DNA of 64,000 nt from Protula sp. h YS-2021 (GCA_949752745.1 OX457026.1:47749256-47813255); one strand, 5' to 3'; shown: positions 1-11,054, counted from the first letter of the stretch. The notes: generated by a model not told the origin, from the sequence alone. Numbers and translations: made by a program.

Positions 1-345
1 ATCTTCAAATTTTGCAAAGTTGTTCAGTGGGCGCGGTATGCTTTTGGAAAGTTATTTTTTGGCGATCAGCCAAAAATTGGCTAAAGGGGGGTATTTATAA
101 ATATTTAGTAGCAATTTTGTAAAATGCTTCTTCTCCCACAATTTTGAGCGGATTCCTTCATAAATATGTAAGATTTTTCTGCAGCCGTGTTTTGCAATAT
201 GACCACTTTCTGGCGACCATACAAGCCTACTGATACGTGATTTACTAGATTGGTCACAACGTCCCTGGACATTCTTGCTTTATTTTCATTTTACATGTTA
301 GATTTGTATTGTTTGAGAGTGAAAATAAACCATTATAACAATAAC
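1..345. other. No gene recognised
   Basis: AT-rich sequence without a convincing coding frame, RNA gene or repeat structure. Nothing here can be supported as a feature. Confidence 0.5.
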
Positions 346-359
346 AAAAATCATCTTTT

Positions 360-560
360 TTGGAAAAATCTTAGTGGTGGCATCGATGACCTGTTGATGG
401 CCCTGAGGCTCGGTTGGTGGTACTGAGGATTCGGTAGTCGTAATGAGGACCCGGTGGTGGTAGTGAGGACTCGACGGTGGTAGTGAGTACCCGGTGGTGG
501 TCCTGAGGCCACGGTGGTGGCCCTGAGGACCAGGTGATGGTACTGAGGACCCGATGGTTT
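360..560. repeat. Short-unit minisatellite, GGTGGT-ACTGAGGAC type
   Basis: About six to seven imperfect copies of a 27-30 bp unit read GGTGGTACTGAGGACCCG and variants. The unit is the reverse complement of the TCCTCAGTACCACC blocks in the array that follows at 575-2,060. The two therefore form opposed arms that could fold on each other. The copies are diverged and the boundaries approximate. Confidence 0.7.
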
Positions 561-574
561 TAAATTTTAGATTA

Positions 575-2077
575 CGTAGTTTACGTTTCTTTCAGCTTAA
601 AACCACTTAATCTAGCATTTTGAAGCAAAAAAAATGTTTGGGTCCTCAGTGCCACCACCGAGCCTCAGTGCCACCACCGGGTCCTCAGTACCACCACTTT
701 ACTTTTTTCTGAAAGTAAGCATTGATTTTTGGTTTTGAACGTTTCTTTCAGCTTAAAACAACTTAATCTAGCATTTTGAAGAAAAAAAAAGCTTGGGTCC
801 TCAGTGCCACCACCGGGCCTCAGTGCCACCACCGGGTCCTCAGTACCACCACTTTATTTTTTTCTGAAAGTAAGCATTGACTTTTGGTTTTGAACGTTTC
901 TTTCAGCTTAAAACAACTTAATCTAACATTTTGAAGCAAAAAAAAAAAGTTTGGGTCCTCAGTGCCACCACCGGACCTCAGTGCCACCACCGGGTCCTCA
1001 GTACCACCACTTTACTTTTTTCTGAAAGTAAGCATTGATTTTTGATTTTGAACGTTTCTTTCAGCTTAAAACAACTTAATCTAACATTTTGAAGCAAAAA
1101 AAGTTTGGGTCCTCAGTGCCACCACCGGGCCTCAGTGCCACCACCGGGTCCTCAGTACCACCTCTTTATTTTTTCTGAAAGTAAGCATTGATTTTTGGTT
1201 TTGAACGTTTCTTTCAGCTTAAAACAACTTAATCTAACATTTTGAAGCAAAAGAAAAAGTTTGGGTCCTCAGTGCCACCACCGTGCCTCAGTGCCACCAC
1301 CGGATCCTCAGTGCCACCACTTTACTTTTTTCTGAAAGTAAGCATTGATTTTTGATTTTGAACGTTTCTTTCAGCTTAAAACCACTTAATATAGCATTTT
1401 GAAGCAAAAAAAAGTTTGGGTCCTCAGTGCCACCACCGGGCCTCAGTGCCACCACCGGGTCCTCAGTACCACCACTTTACTTTTTTTCTGAAAGTAAGCA
1501 GTGATTTTTGGTTTTGAACGTTTCTTCCGGCTTAAAACCACTTAATCTAACATTTGAAGCAAAGAAAAAGTTTGGGTCCTCAGTGCCACCACCGAGCCTC
1601 AGTGCCACCACCGGGTCCTCAGTACCACCACTTTACTTTTTTCTGAAAGTAAGCATTGATTTTTGGTTTTGAACGTTTCTTTCAGCTTAAAACAACTTAA
1701 TCTAACATTTTGAAGCAAAAAAAAAAAGTTTGGGTCCTCAGTGACACCACCGGGCCTCAGTGCCACCACCGGGTCCTCAGTACCACCACTTTACTTTTTT
1801 CTGAAAGTCAGCATTGATTTTTGGTTTTGAACGTTTCTTTCAGCTTAAAACAACTTAATCTAACATTTTGAAGTAAAAAAAAGTTTGGGTGCTCAGTGCC
1901 ACCACCGGGCCTCAGTGCCACCACCGGGTCCTCAGTACCACCACTTTATTTTTTTTCTGAAAGTAAGCATTGATTTTTGGTTTTGAACGTTTCTTTCAGC
2001 TTAAAACAACTTAATCTAGCATTTTGAAGCAAAAAAAAATTGGGTCCTCAGTGCCACCGGGTCCTCAGTGCCACTTC
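575..2077. repeat. Tandem array of about 9.5 copies of a 155-158 bp unit
   Basis: The mark TTGGGTCCTCAGTGCC recurs at 638, 793, 951, 1,105, 1,261, 1,416, 1,572, 1,730, 1,885 and 2,040, giving 154-158 bp spacing. Each unit holds a C-rich block (CCTCAGTGCCACCACCGGG two to three times) and an AT-rich block (GAACGTTTCTTTCAGC, then TTTTGAAGCAAAA). Length variation is mostly in an A run. A single diverged unit recurs at 11,512-11,650, so this is a dispersed family amplified locally. Confidence 0.9.
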
Positions 2078-2111
2078 GGGACCTCAGTACCACTGGTGGT
2101 ACTGAGGTCCC
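2078..2111. repeat. Perfect 16 bp-arm palindrome ending the 155 bp array
   Basis: The arm GGGACCTCAGTACCAC is followed after TG by its exact reverse complement. The same palindrome, slightly changed, stands at 11,063-11,094 and near 11,645-11,678. The flank CGAGCAGACGGTGACCCCGCC recurs after the 11.65 kb copy. This looks like a family-specific terminal hairpin. Confidence 0.85.
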
Positions 2112-2755
2112 GAGCAGACGGTGACCCCGCCTCTAGACGTAAGGCCGACGCGTAGGATGCCAGAGGTCCCAGGTTCAATGCCAGGTAAGTACGAATGTTT
2201 AGTTTCAGATCAGTGTGCTGTAGTGTTGTTTGAATGATCAATGGTCTTAAATGGACGCTACAAATGATAATTATTTTAAGAATCACAAAAAAGGGTTTCA
2301 GAATTTTATTGTCAAAACCCCGACAAAATGGTTCGGAAAAAGTTTCATTTGAAACCTTCAAAAACGTTCCCAAAAGAACGTTTTCTAGCATTTCAAATAT
2401 AACTAAAATTAAAACGTTTTTTTTTTTTTTGAAGTTTTTTTAGGTTTCACAAAAAACGTTTATGAAACGTTTTCCAAACCAAAAAAGTTTACCGGGAACA
2501 CACATCAAAACGCAACGACTCCAAACCCTAAACTAAAGTCAATTCTTTTCTCACAGAACTTTCTTTTTCTTACTCGGATTCTAATTCTAGGGTGGCGTTA
2601 TATTGCTTCCCCCATTTCGTTCACATGGGTGGGGACGCCATATCACCACCACCCACTTTAACATCGGGAGGCGGAATCATGAGGGGGTGGAGCAAACCGT
2701 CTCACCAGATGGGGGCGAACACACAAGCACGCGCTCTTTGTTTACGAGCACAGCA
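2112..2755. other. Intergenic, no gene recognised
   Basis: Mixed sequence with short A/T runs. Around 2,290-2,470 there are short self-similar pieces (AAAACGTT and its complement). No coding frame or known repeat is recognised. Confidence 0.4.
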
Positions 2756-3140
2756 TAACGCACCACCATGCTAGGGGAGAGATACACATTCACTCGCCAC
2801 CAAACAGCAAGGTGGGAGCGTGGAACTTCATCTCTCCAGCACACAGCAAAATGGGGGAGCGAAGCTGTGCCTCGCCACCAGTGCTAGGTGGGGGCGTACA
2901 CTCATGTCTCCACCATAAACTTAAGTGGGGAAAGTACCAATACCTCGCCACCACAGTGCAAGGTGGGGTCATGTATTCACATCGCCACCACACAGCAAAG
3001 TGGGGGAGAGCAGCCACGCCTCGCCACCACAGTGCAAGGTGGGGGCGTGTACCAGCATCGCCACCACACCGCATAGCGGGCGAGAGCAGCTACACCTCGC
3101 CACCACAAACAAGGCGGGGGCAAACTGTTTTACTTCACCA
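2756..3140. repeat. Minisatellite, CGCCACCACA-AGGTGGGGGCG type
   Basis: About ten degenerate copies of a 36-40 bp unit combine CTCGCCACCAC, AGTGCAAGGTGGGG and CGT/GAGAGCAGC. Reading frames stay open on both strands only because the unit is GC-rich and stop-poor. No gene is supported. Confidence 0.8.
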
Positions 3141-3255
3141 CCATGCAGCGATGTGGAGACGTCCACATACAAGAATTGGCGAATTGTGTGTCCGTTCCCA
3201 CTGCACAATGACGATTAAATTACTGACAAATTATTTCCCAAAATATTAAGCCAAC

Positions 3256-3981
3256 AGCTTTTCATTATGGGAGAGACCACAAGTCACATACAGCAGTATT
3301 GACCTGCATTATACATAATCGCGTGCGCGCAATAGGCACCTTGCACTGTGAGATGTGCGTGTTTTAACATTTGTGTGCATTTCGGGGGGGGGGGGGCGTT
3401 TTACAGCGCGTTGGAGAGTTTAAAGTAACTTTTATCCGTCAATTGGTATTCAATTGAGCGTTCTGTATACTAATAACAAAAAATCCGCTTTAAAACCGAC
3501 CAGTAACAAAAAAACCGAAAAATGACGTCATTATGACGTCATACACTAAAATTAAGGTCTTCACGATGTCCTTTGCCAAAAAGCCAAATCTCTAGCTCCA
3601 GCCGTTTTGAAGATATTAAGCTCTAAAATATTCATGACGTCATAAGATGCGGAAGATGACGTCATACGTTAAAAATGTTTCGCTTGGATCGAGTATACCA
3701 CATATCCTATCTGTGTGCCAAGTTTCACTTTCCTAGCTCAAACGGTCTCGGAGGCGCGAAAACCAAGTGACGAAGAATAACAAAAAAAAAAAAAAAAACG
3801 AAACATGAAAAAAAAAATAATAAAAAAGGGAAGAAAAGAGAAAGGTACGGAATTCGCGGAAATTTAAAATCTCCTTGGGACGTTGTCCCAAGTGTAAAAT
3901 AATAAAAAAGGGAAGAAAAGAGAAATTGCGAAATTCGCGGAAATACAAAATCTCCTTGGGACGTTGTCCCAAGTGCAAATA
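3256..3981 (+). repeat. Dispersed repeat, copy 1
   Basis: This block matches 8,579-9,176 in the same orientation over almost its full length, with indels. It starts AGCTTTTCATTATGGG, includes a poly-G run, TGACGTCA sites and TCCGCTTTAAAACCGACCAG, and ends with the hairpin CTTGGGACGTTGTCCCAAG. In this copy the last ~70 bp are duplicated in tandem, so the hairpin appears twice. A diverged relative lies at 4,160-4,360. It is a short non-coding mobile-type repeat with a 3' hairpin; the class is not proven. Confidence 0.75.
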
Positions 3982-4886
3982 ACCTTATTGTGATTTCAGA
4001 TTTGAAAACGTATGACCACAGTCAGCTTTACAAAGAAGAAGTGTAATGGTGCCTTTGCTCCAAAGCCTTAATCTTTTTCGAATCCTGTCATTTAAAAAAC
4101 AAGTTTTGACCTGCTAAGACACTGATCATAACTTCATAAGTCAGCAATTTGTCACGTGGTTACAGACCCTGTGGCCCACTGTCTGTGTCTCAAGTTATAT
4201 TTTCCTTGCTGAAACCGTTCCGTCGGAGTTATTCGGAAACCAGACGAAGAAAACGAAAAAATGCCAAGAAAATGAATTAAAAAGGAAACAAGAGAGAAAG
4301 TTTCGAAATTTCCGGTAAGCCAAAATCTCTTTTGGTCATTCAGTTTCAAGTGCATAGCTGCGGAAATTTACTAAATTAAGATGTCTCTGCTCGTACAAGT
4401 TATTACTGCTAAATCCAATGTTCGACTGAACCAAATTTAACCAAAATTAAGATAATTATACAATAACCAATAATAGGTGAGCAAGCTAAAGAAGATGCTG
4501 GATCGCACCTTCACAGCTAACCCCGTGTGTCTGAAATACAAAACACGCTAAAGCGGACTGCCGTAGTGATCTACTTCCCCTATGATCTCATTGGTTAGCC
4601 TGTGGCGTGGGCTATTCGAAGATTTTGCGAAGTAAAAGACACGCCATAGACTGATGTGCATCATGTGCTATCACTCTTTGTGTAAATGTTACACTTGTAA
4701 CCTACTTTGAAGTCTACAGCTGCCACTCCTGGGTGTAATGATCATGAACTAAAGACATATTTAATATATTCTTGTAATATCGCTCACCCTAAAAGATATC
4801 AAAGAACTTTCTGTGAAGGTGGCTGCTACCACGTAGAGTCTATGTATTCTACGTATTCTTTCATTTTTTAATATTTTATCCGTTTT
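3982..4886. other. Presumed intron/intergenic with diverged repeat tail
   Basis: If the receptor exon at 5,075-5,783 is spliced, this lies in its first intron. At 4,160-4,360 there is a diverged copy of the tail of the 3.3/8.6 kb repeat. No downstream receptor exon is recognised. Confidence 0.45.
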
Positions 4887-5074
4887 TCAGACTGGCCCAA
4901 AACGCGTTGACAGAAGTTTTTTTTCTAGAGGACCCATAAATGTACCGCACCCACGGCAACTACCTCCATTATGCCCCAAAGGAAATAAATTCTTGCGCTG
5001 GAAGGACTCTTCATGGAGAGTAGTCTCTGTACTGATAACCTGAAATAACAAAAAAAATGAGGTGCAATACATAC

Positions 5075-5783
5075 CTGAGAAAGTGAGACCGATCTCAATG
5101 TCCAGTTTCTCCAGAATGACCATGTCTGTTTCATCATTCATCTTGAAGTAGTCTTGAGAAATGTGTTCGCTTACTAGGGTCCTATGCAGTGAATCCGCCA
5201 CCAAATGACAGAACTTTTCTATGACATCGTGATATCCATTGTATTGGTAGATCAGTTTCACCTTTCGCCATCGATAGAAATCCAAAAATTTAATAATTGA
5301 AGTAGCCAGGGAGTTGAAATCGGCATTTATTCGAGTGAGTAACCTATACTCTTGTTCTCTGTTCCGACCAAAATCACCAGACATAGCACCTGCTGTTATC
5401 ATAGGAACGTTCCAATACGACACCTGGCGGGCAACAGGTGCAGCTGCGTAGTCACAGCAGGGCCCAAGAAACACATCTGCTGTTCCCTTCATATAGAATT
5501 TAATCGCCTGGTTAATGGCTTCGCCGATGTTGCATTTCGAATCTGCAAACTGTACTCCCAGTTTCGTTTTAGGCAACAAGGCAGTTCTTTTAATTGTATT
5601 TAAAGCAACTTCAATAGCAGGATGAACGCGCTGGATGCAGAATGGTCGCTGTAGGTCTTGCGGTAAAATAACAACAATATGAGTGTCCAATGGAGCTTGC
5701 TTGACTGTGTTCGGATTAGCAGCGGAGCTGACACAATATGTGACAATGCTCATGACGCAGATATGCACATATGTATAGGGCAT
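5075..5783 (-). CDS. Natriuretic peptide receptor-like protein, first coding exon
   Basis: The exon encodes about 236 residues of an atrial-natriuretic-factor-receptor-type extracellular ligand-binding domain. The family are membrane guanylate cyclases or clearance receptors; which one cannot be said, since the transmembrane and cyclase parts are absent. Visible are a hydrophobic N-terminal signal-like segment (about residues 1-22), paired cysteines (PFCIQR, DSKCNIGEA) and the family-like stretch FLGPCCDYAAAPVARQVSYW followed by NVPMITAGAMSGDF. The frame starts at ATG 5,783-5,781. It leaves the family pattern after the codons for LTF, exactly where the minus strand reads CAG|GTATGT, a good splice donor with the last exon base at 5,075. 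The open frame continuing to 4,887 is intron read-through. The assignment is by memory of family motifs. A processed copy is unlikely because of the intact donor. Confidence 0.72.
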
Positions 5784-6482
<699 letters not shown>

Positions 6483-6632
6483 CAAGAACATTTGTTTAGC
6501 GCATATATCGCTTTACATCAGCTATAAACTAAAATGATAAAAATACCAATTACAAAGTAAATATTAAAAAGGTGAACGTTATAACGATTAAGCTAACACT
6601 GGAACAATACTGTGTCTAAGACCAGATGTACA

Positions 6633-6742
6633 TCACATGCAATTAACAGCTCTTGAAAACAACACGATTTTAAGCTCTTTTTTAAACTGTTCGATAGTTA
6701 CACAGTATCTTACTGGTTTTGGTAAATTATTCCATATCGTCG
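6633..6742 (-). pseudogene. LINE reverse transcriptase, C-terminal end (3' part)
   Basis: The minus strand encodes SGPTIWNNLPKPVRY, EQFKKELK and a stop at 6,633. This is the typical last segment of non-LTR reverse transcriptase proteins of the CR1/L2/Rex type. The preceding part of the same protein is at 9,721-10,110 on the same strand, so this LINE was split by the 6,751-9,712 insertion. It is a 5'-truncated fossil; upstream catalytic domains are not seen. Confidence 0.75.
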
Positions 6743-6750
6743 GACCAGAC
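6743..6750. repeat. 8 bp target-site duplication, left (GACCAGAC)
   Basis: GACCAGAC immediately precedes the left end of the 6,751-9,712 insert, and the identical octamer follows its right end at 9,713-9,720. Both copies fall in the LINE coding sequence at the junction of its two halves. Confidence 0.8.
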
Positions 6751-7189
6751 GGAGTACGGAAAAAATGGTAACGGAAAAATGGTAACGGAAATAACGGTAA
6801 ACGAAAAAAAAAGGTAAATGGAAAAAGGTAAAGTGCTAAAAACGGAAAAAAATGGTAAATCATCTAATCATATAGTAACTAGACCGATTTCGCAACCGAG
6901 CTGCGAAACAAACACTTGGGATAACAAAAAATACTTATTGACCGAGTTAAAAATTTCTTATCTTATTTCAGTTTTTAAATTCGCATTTTGATTCTTGATT
7001 CTGTTCCGGTTAAAGTTTGCATGGAGAATGAAAATTTTCAGACATAATTAACATTCCTGTTATAATTTAAAATTAGATGCTAAAATTAGATATTAAATAA
7101 AACCTAGCCATTTGGAAATCATTAAAGAACACAGCAATACTTTATAGAAGATCAACGATGTCAGAAGCACATGCTAACAATTTTCGAAA

Positions 7190-7770
7190 TAATAGTCAAC
7201 TTCTGGTTTTTTACCTTGACCGTGCTCCAAAAGGCCAAGGTCACCGAGGTACCTCTTATGTAACGTCTTTTAGGCCCAAATGATCGAAAATGACCTCACA
7301 TTCACTCGATCTCAAACCCTTTTAGAGATAATAGTCAACTTACGGTTTTTGACCTTGACCGTGACCCTGGAGGTCAAGGTCACCGAGGTACCTCTTATGT
7401 AACGTTGCTTAAGCCCAAAGGGTCGAAAATGAGCTCAAAATCGCTCTATCTCTAACCGATTTCGAGATAATAGTCAACTTCCGGTTTTTGACCTTAACCG
7501 TAACCCAGAAGGTCAAGGTCACCGAGGTACCTTTTATGTACGTTGCTTAAGCCCGCAGGGTCGAAAATGAGCTCAAAACCACTCTATCTCTAACCAATTT
7601 CGAGATAATAGTCCACGCACGGTTTTTGACCTTGACCGTGACCCAGAAGGTCACGATCACCGAGATACCTCTTATGTAACGTTGTTTAGGCCGGAAGGGT
7701 CGAAAATGAGCTCAAAATAGCTCCATCTCTAACCGTTTTCGAGATATGTCAGCCTGTCGTTAACGGCGCG
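7190..7770 (-). repeat. Diverged 139 bp-family satellite, about 4-5 units
   Basis: Units of about 125 bp carry GACCTTGACCGTGACCC, GGTCAAGGTCACCGAGGTAC, GGGTCGAAAATGAGCTCAAA and CGAGATAATAGTC. The reverse complement aligns with the 42.2-50.65 kb array: CGGAAGTT, TTATCTCGAAA-CGGT-AGAGATAGAGC, ATTTTGA-CTCATTTTCGACC, GACCTCCAGG. It is the same family in the opposite orientation, strongly diverged. Confidence 0.8.
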
Positions 7771-8290
7771 TGAAGTCACGGGACCTTTGACCTTGACCCT
7801 CAAGGTCAAGATTAGTGATCAAAGTTTTCCTCCTACAGAGTACGTTTTATGTATTCAAGCTGGGATTTGAGCACCTTTATGGCTACTTTTCGTGATAATT
7901 AGGCACTTCAAAAAATATTTTGATCTCGCTTTGACCTTGACCTCTGAGGTTCCAGGTAAAAAAACTTGCGGATTTGACGACAACTCATTACCCTCTATGT
8001 CTCTGCCACATGCCGTCTTTCTACGACAAAATCTGTAGGAGGGGTTTTCTTGAAAACCACTTTGAGGTAAAAAAATACTTTGACCTCAATTTGACCTTGA
8101 CCTTCAAAGCAAAGGTAAAAATTTTTGCGGATTTGACGACATCTCATCACCCTCTATCACTGTACCAAATTTCATCGCCCTACGTCAAATAGCGTAGGAG
8201 GAGTTTTCTGGAAACCTCCGTGACGGAAAAGAGGGCAGAAATTTCGAGAAAAACTGCAAACTTATACCCATTTGCAAACGAAGTTTGCGA
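7771..8290 (+). repeat. Satellite-linked tail with terminal hairpin
   Basis: Two diverged subrepeats (AAAAACTTGCGGATTTGACGAC ~ TTTTTGCGGATTTGACGACA, each followed by TCA-TACCCTCTAT) lead to the hairpin TTGCAAACGAAGTTTGCGA at about 8,271-8,290. An array followed by a tail with hairpin matches, in reverse, the 41.9-42.2 kb edge of the large array. Confidence 0.55.
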
Positions 8291-8578
8291 GTGGGAACTA
8301 TGCACCTATCGAGGTTTTCGAAATAATATATCGTCACAAAATAGTAGGAGTGAGCAATAAATGAACACTACACAGTTATCACTACCACAGTTCCGTAACA
8401 TTCAATATATTCACAAATTATCACGCAGTTATTTGTAAAAAAACAAGTTTAATAAAAATGCAACATTTGCTCTCCGTGCTCAACTTTTCACTGAATGCAG
8501 CATTGAAAAAAAAGCCCAGTTCATCACAGCCACTTACTTACAAAACAACAGTACTGCATGGTCACCTTGCCACAGAGT

Positions 8579-9176
8579 AGCTTTTCATTATGGGTGAGGC
8601 CACAAGCCACATACAACCGTATTGATCTGCATTATATGTGTACATAATCGCGTGCCAGCAATAGGCACCTTATACTGTGTGATGTTGTATTATAACACTT
8701 GTGTGCATTTCGGGGGGGGGGGCGTTTTACAGGGCATTGGAGAGTTTAAAGTAACTTTTATCCGTCAATTGGTATTCAGTTAAGCGTTCTGTGTACTAAT
8801 AACAAAAAGTTCCGCTTTAAAACCGACCAGGAACAAAAAATCGAAAAGTAGTCTCATAACGTATTTGACGCCAAATCTCTAGCTCCAGCCGTTTTGAAGA
8901 TATTAAGCCCTAAAATATTCATGACGTCATAAGATGTAAAAGATGACGTCATACGTAAAAAAATTTTCGCGTGGATCGAGTTTACCACATATCCTATCTG
9001 TGTGCCAAGTTTCACTTTCCTAGCTCAAACGGTCTCGGAGGAGATGCGCAGAAACCAAGTGACGAAGAATAACAAAAAAACGAAATATGAAAAAAAATAA
9101 TAAAAAAGGGAAGAAAAGAGAAATGTAGGAATTCGAGCTAATTTAAAATCTCCTTGGGACGTTGTCCCAAGTGTAA
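8579..9176 (+). repeat. Dispersed repeat, copy 2
   Basis: This is the second copy of the 3,256-3,981 repeat, same orientation and same 3' hairpin (CTTGGGACGTTGTCCCAAG), here single. Internal deletions relative to copy 1 remove part of the TGACGTCA-rich segment. Confidence 0.8.
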
Positions 9177-9188
9177 ACTATATTACAG

Positions 9189-9493
9189 GCTTAATTTTTA
9201 TCAACGAAACTAACCTGCATGCTTACTCAACATCAAAGAAAGTCAACTCAGTGTCTGAAGTGCCACAAGATGCCATCTACTGGTTGAAGGTGGATGCAGC
9301 CCAAGTCAGCGCCATATTACTTTCCAATGCCCGTGGTGAACCACAGCGCAAGCGCGTAAAGCGCGCTTACTCGCAACTGCAAGACAGGCTGTACAGACTT
9401 TGTGTGGAGCGACAGGAGGGCACCAAGATAGTGGAAGACTTTCTTCGAGGAGTAGGCTACAATATTCGTTGGAAGCCTAACTCCAACCGTTGA
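9189..9493 (+). CDS. Possible terminal exon, protein unrecognised
   Basis: An open frame of about 101 codons follows a potential acceptor (TATATTACAG at 9,179-9,188) and ends at TGA 9,491-9,493. It has no ATG near its start; 9,251 begins with GTG. Codon use looks coding: GC-richer than its surroundings and strongly charged (RKRVKRAYSQLQDRLYRL). AATAAA lies 60 bp after the stop at about 9,555. No family is recognised. It lies inside the 2,962 bp inserted element, so it may be part of the element's lost coding region or a captured host exon. No other exon was found. Confidence 0.35.
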
Positions 9494-9552
9494 ACTGTTT
9501 AATGATGATTGAGTGTGATTCAGTTTGCTTCGTTATCTTGTTAGCTTTATAT

Positions 9553-9560
9553 GTTCAATA
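9553..9560 (+). terminator. Poly(A) signal AATAAA after the 9.2-9.5 kb frame
   Basis: TTCAATAAAGC occurs about 60 bp after the stop codon. It is a canonical animal polyadenylation hexamer at a plausible 3' UTR distance. Confidence 0.4.
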
Positions 9561-9720
9561 AAGCTTTAAATTTCAATACCTTTTTTATTCTTACCATTTT
9601 TTCCGTTTTCAGCACTTTACTTTTTTTCCGTTTACCATTTTTTCCGCTTACCGTTATTTTCGTAGCCATTTTTTCCGTTGCCATTTTTTCGTTACCATTT
9701 TTTCCTACACCCGACCAGAC

Positions 9721-10110
9721 ACGTAAAAACTAAGTTCGCCTGCTGTTTTAAGGTTAGTTTTTGGAGCTTCTAGAGTCTTTGACTGGTTTGATCTCAGTGT
9801 TCGCGTTGATTTTTTCACTGTGAACAAGTCCGATAAATAAGTGGGACCCTCGCCATTGAGAACTTTATATACAATCAGTGCGATCTTGCACTGGATTCGA
9901 AAACGTATTGGGAGCCAATGTAGACCTTTTAGCGCATCTGAGATATGGTCGTACTTTTAAAGGCCAAGTACCAGTCTTGCGACGCTGTTTTAGTGTCTTG
10001 CGTTGAAGTGTTTGTCTATGAGATTTTCCGATATCCCAGACAAAACACTGTTACAGTAGTCCATTCTGGAAGTAATCAATGCTTGTACTATGGTCTGTGG
10101 CGCTAGTCGT
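9721..10110 (-). pseudogene. LINE reverse transcriptase, upstream C-terminal part
   Basis: The minus strand shows SRMDYCNSVLSG, then after stops DHISDALKGLHWLPIRFRI, KIALIVYKVLNG and GPTYLSDLF. This is the well-known post-RT segment of CR1/L2/Rex-type non-LTR elements. Two in-frame stops lie near 9,960-10,000. The frame runs into the left half at 6,742 once the insert is ignored. The upstream RT catalytic core is not found beyond 10,110. Confidence 0.75.
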
Positions 10111-10221
10111 TAAATACTGCCACACAGACTTGATTTTTTTTCGAATGTTGAAAAACAAACTTTGCACAGATAATTTAGATATATATAATTTCACATTTCC
10201 CATGTATACAAGTTGCAGGTA

Positions 10222-10293
<72 letters not shown>

Positions 10294-10440
10294 TTATATA
10301 TATTTATATATATTTATATATATATTTATATATATATATTTATATATGTATACATACTCTAAAATCTCTTTGATGTTTTTTATGTTTTATGTTTCACACA
10401 GGAAGAAGTAAAACTATGATTTTATTTGATAAAACGCTGT
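10111..10440. repeat. (TA)n microsatellite with flanks
   Basis: (TA)n occupies about 10,224-10,356, with TTTATA variants in its right half. Flanks carry no recognised gene. Confidence 0.9.
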
Positions 10441-10790
10441 TTACGAGAAAAGCGTAGCTTGCGTCCTCCAAATTTAGACGGAATTTCCTTTTTAGTTTCA
10501 GTAAACGACGCATAAATTGTGAATTTAACTTTTCTAAACGTGTATAATGTAAATGAACTTTGCCAAAAAGTGCCTTGTCAGAAAAAACCGGAAACACTAG
10601 ATTGTGTAAGGCTGAGTAACAACAAATTACCCACAATCCTTATTTTGAAGACGTTATTTACCAAGTTTCCAGGACAAGAGGCGCTTATTTGGTTTTTGGA
10701 TACATTTATGCTTGCTTGTAACGAGTATGATGTTACGACAGGCTTAGCAGTGGGCTGAACGCTAAGCTAAATAGCACCAGGTGTAGCATT
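10441..10790 (+). repeat. Inverted repeat, left arm
   Basis: This arm matches the reverse complement of 15,262-15,657. Shared blocks include ACCAAGTTTCCAGGA, GCTTGCTTGTAACGAGT and TGCCTTGT/TAGA. The enclosed 4.5 kb contains a possible DIRS-like retroelement fossil, and inverted terminal repeats are typical of DIRS elements. The arms are strongly diverged. Confidence 0.6.
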
Positions 10791-11054
10791 GAAACACCAC
10801 AGCATTGAAACACCACAACATTGTATGGGCCCATCCAATGGCTGAGTCGAATCAATACAGAAGCTATTGAAACAGCACATACAGTTTCTCTCCATGAAAC
10901 ACGACTCGGTGAAGGAAAACAGTGCATAAGTACTTCGTCTGTAGCCTCAGTAAAACATTTTGTTTTATATTTAGATTTTGGTGATATATTTTTTTCTTGT
11001 TAAAAATTGTTAATTGACGAAACAATGGCAATATTTTTCAGTAATGGGTTGTCG
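10791..11054. other. No gene recognised
   Basis: Short GCATTGAAACACCACA direct repeats near 10,785-10,820 and a GATGGGCCCATCC-type motif that recurs near 12,155-12,180. Nothing else is visible. Confidence 0.4.

Larger units (their letters stand above)
6751..9712. mobile_element. Inserted DNA element, 2,962 bp, with TIRs and 8 bp TSD
   Basis: The ends are inverted copies: left GGAGTACGGAAAAAATGGTA, right end reversed GGGTGTAGGAAAAAATGGTA. Each continues for about 110 bp of GGTAACGG/GGAAAAAATGG repeats (6,751-6,860 and 9,588-9,712). The insert sits between two halves of one LINE and is flanked by GACCAGAC on both sides. An 8 bp duplication is the hAT-superfamily size, but no transposase is visible, so the superfamily is open. 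It carries a diverged satellite block (7,190-7,770), a hairpin tail (to 8,290), the dispersed repeat (8,579-9,176) and a possible exon (9,189-9,493). Confidence 0.75.

Noticed and set aside
2790..3249. Several overlapping frames on both strands in the CACC/GGTGGGG minisatellite
   Set aside because: Open only because the unit lacks stops; no known protein pattern.
3860..3985. Helitron 3' end (hairpin CTTGGGACGTTGTCCCAAG)
   Set aside because: Hairpin is suggestive but no CTRR terminus or TC start was identified, so only a dispersed repeat is called.
4887..5074. C-terminal 62 codons of the receptor frame
   Set aside because: Lies after a strong GTATGT donor and lacks family pattern; regarded as intron.
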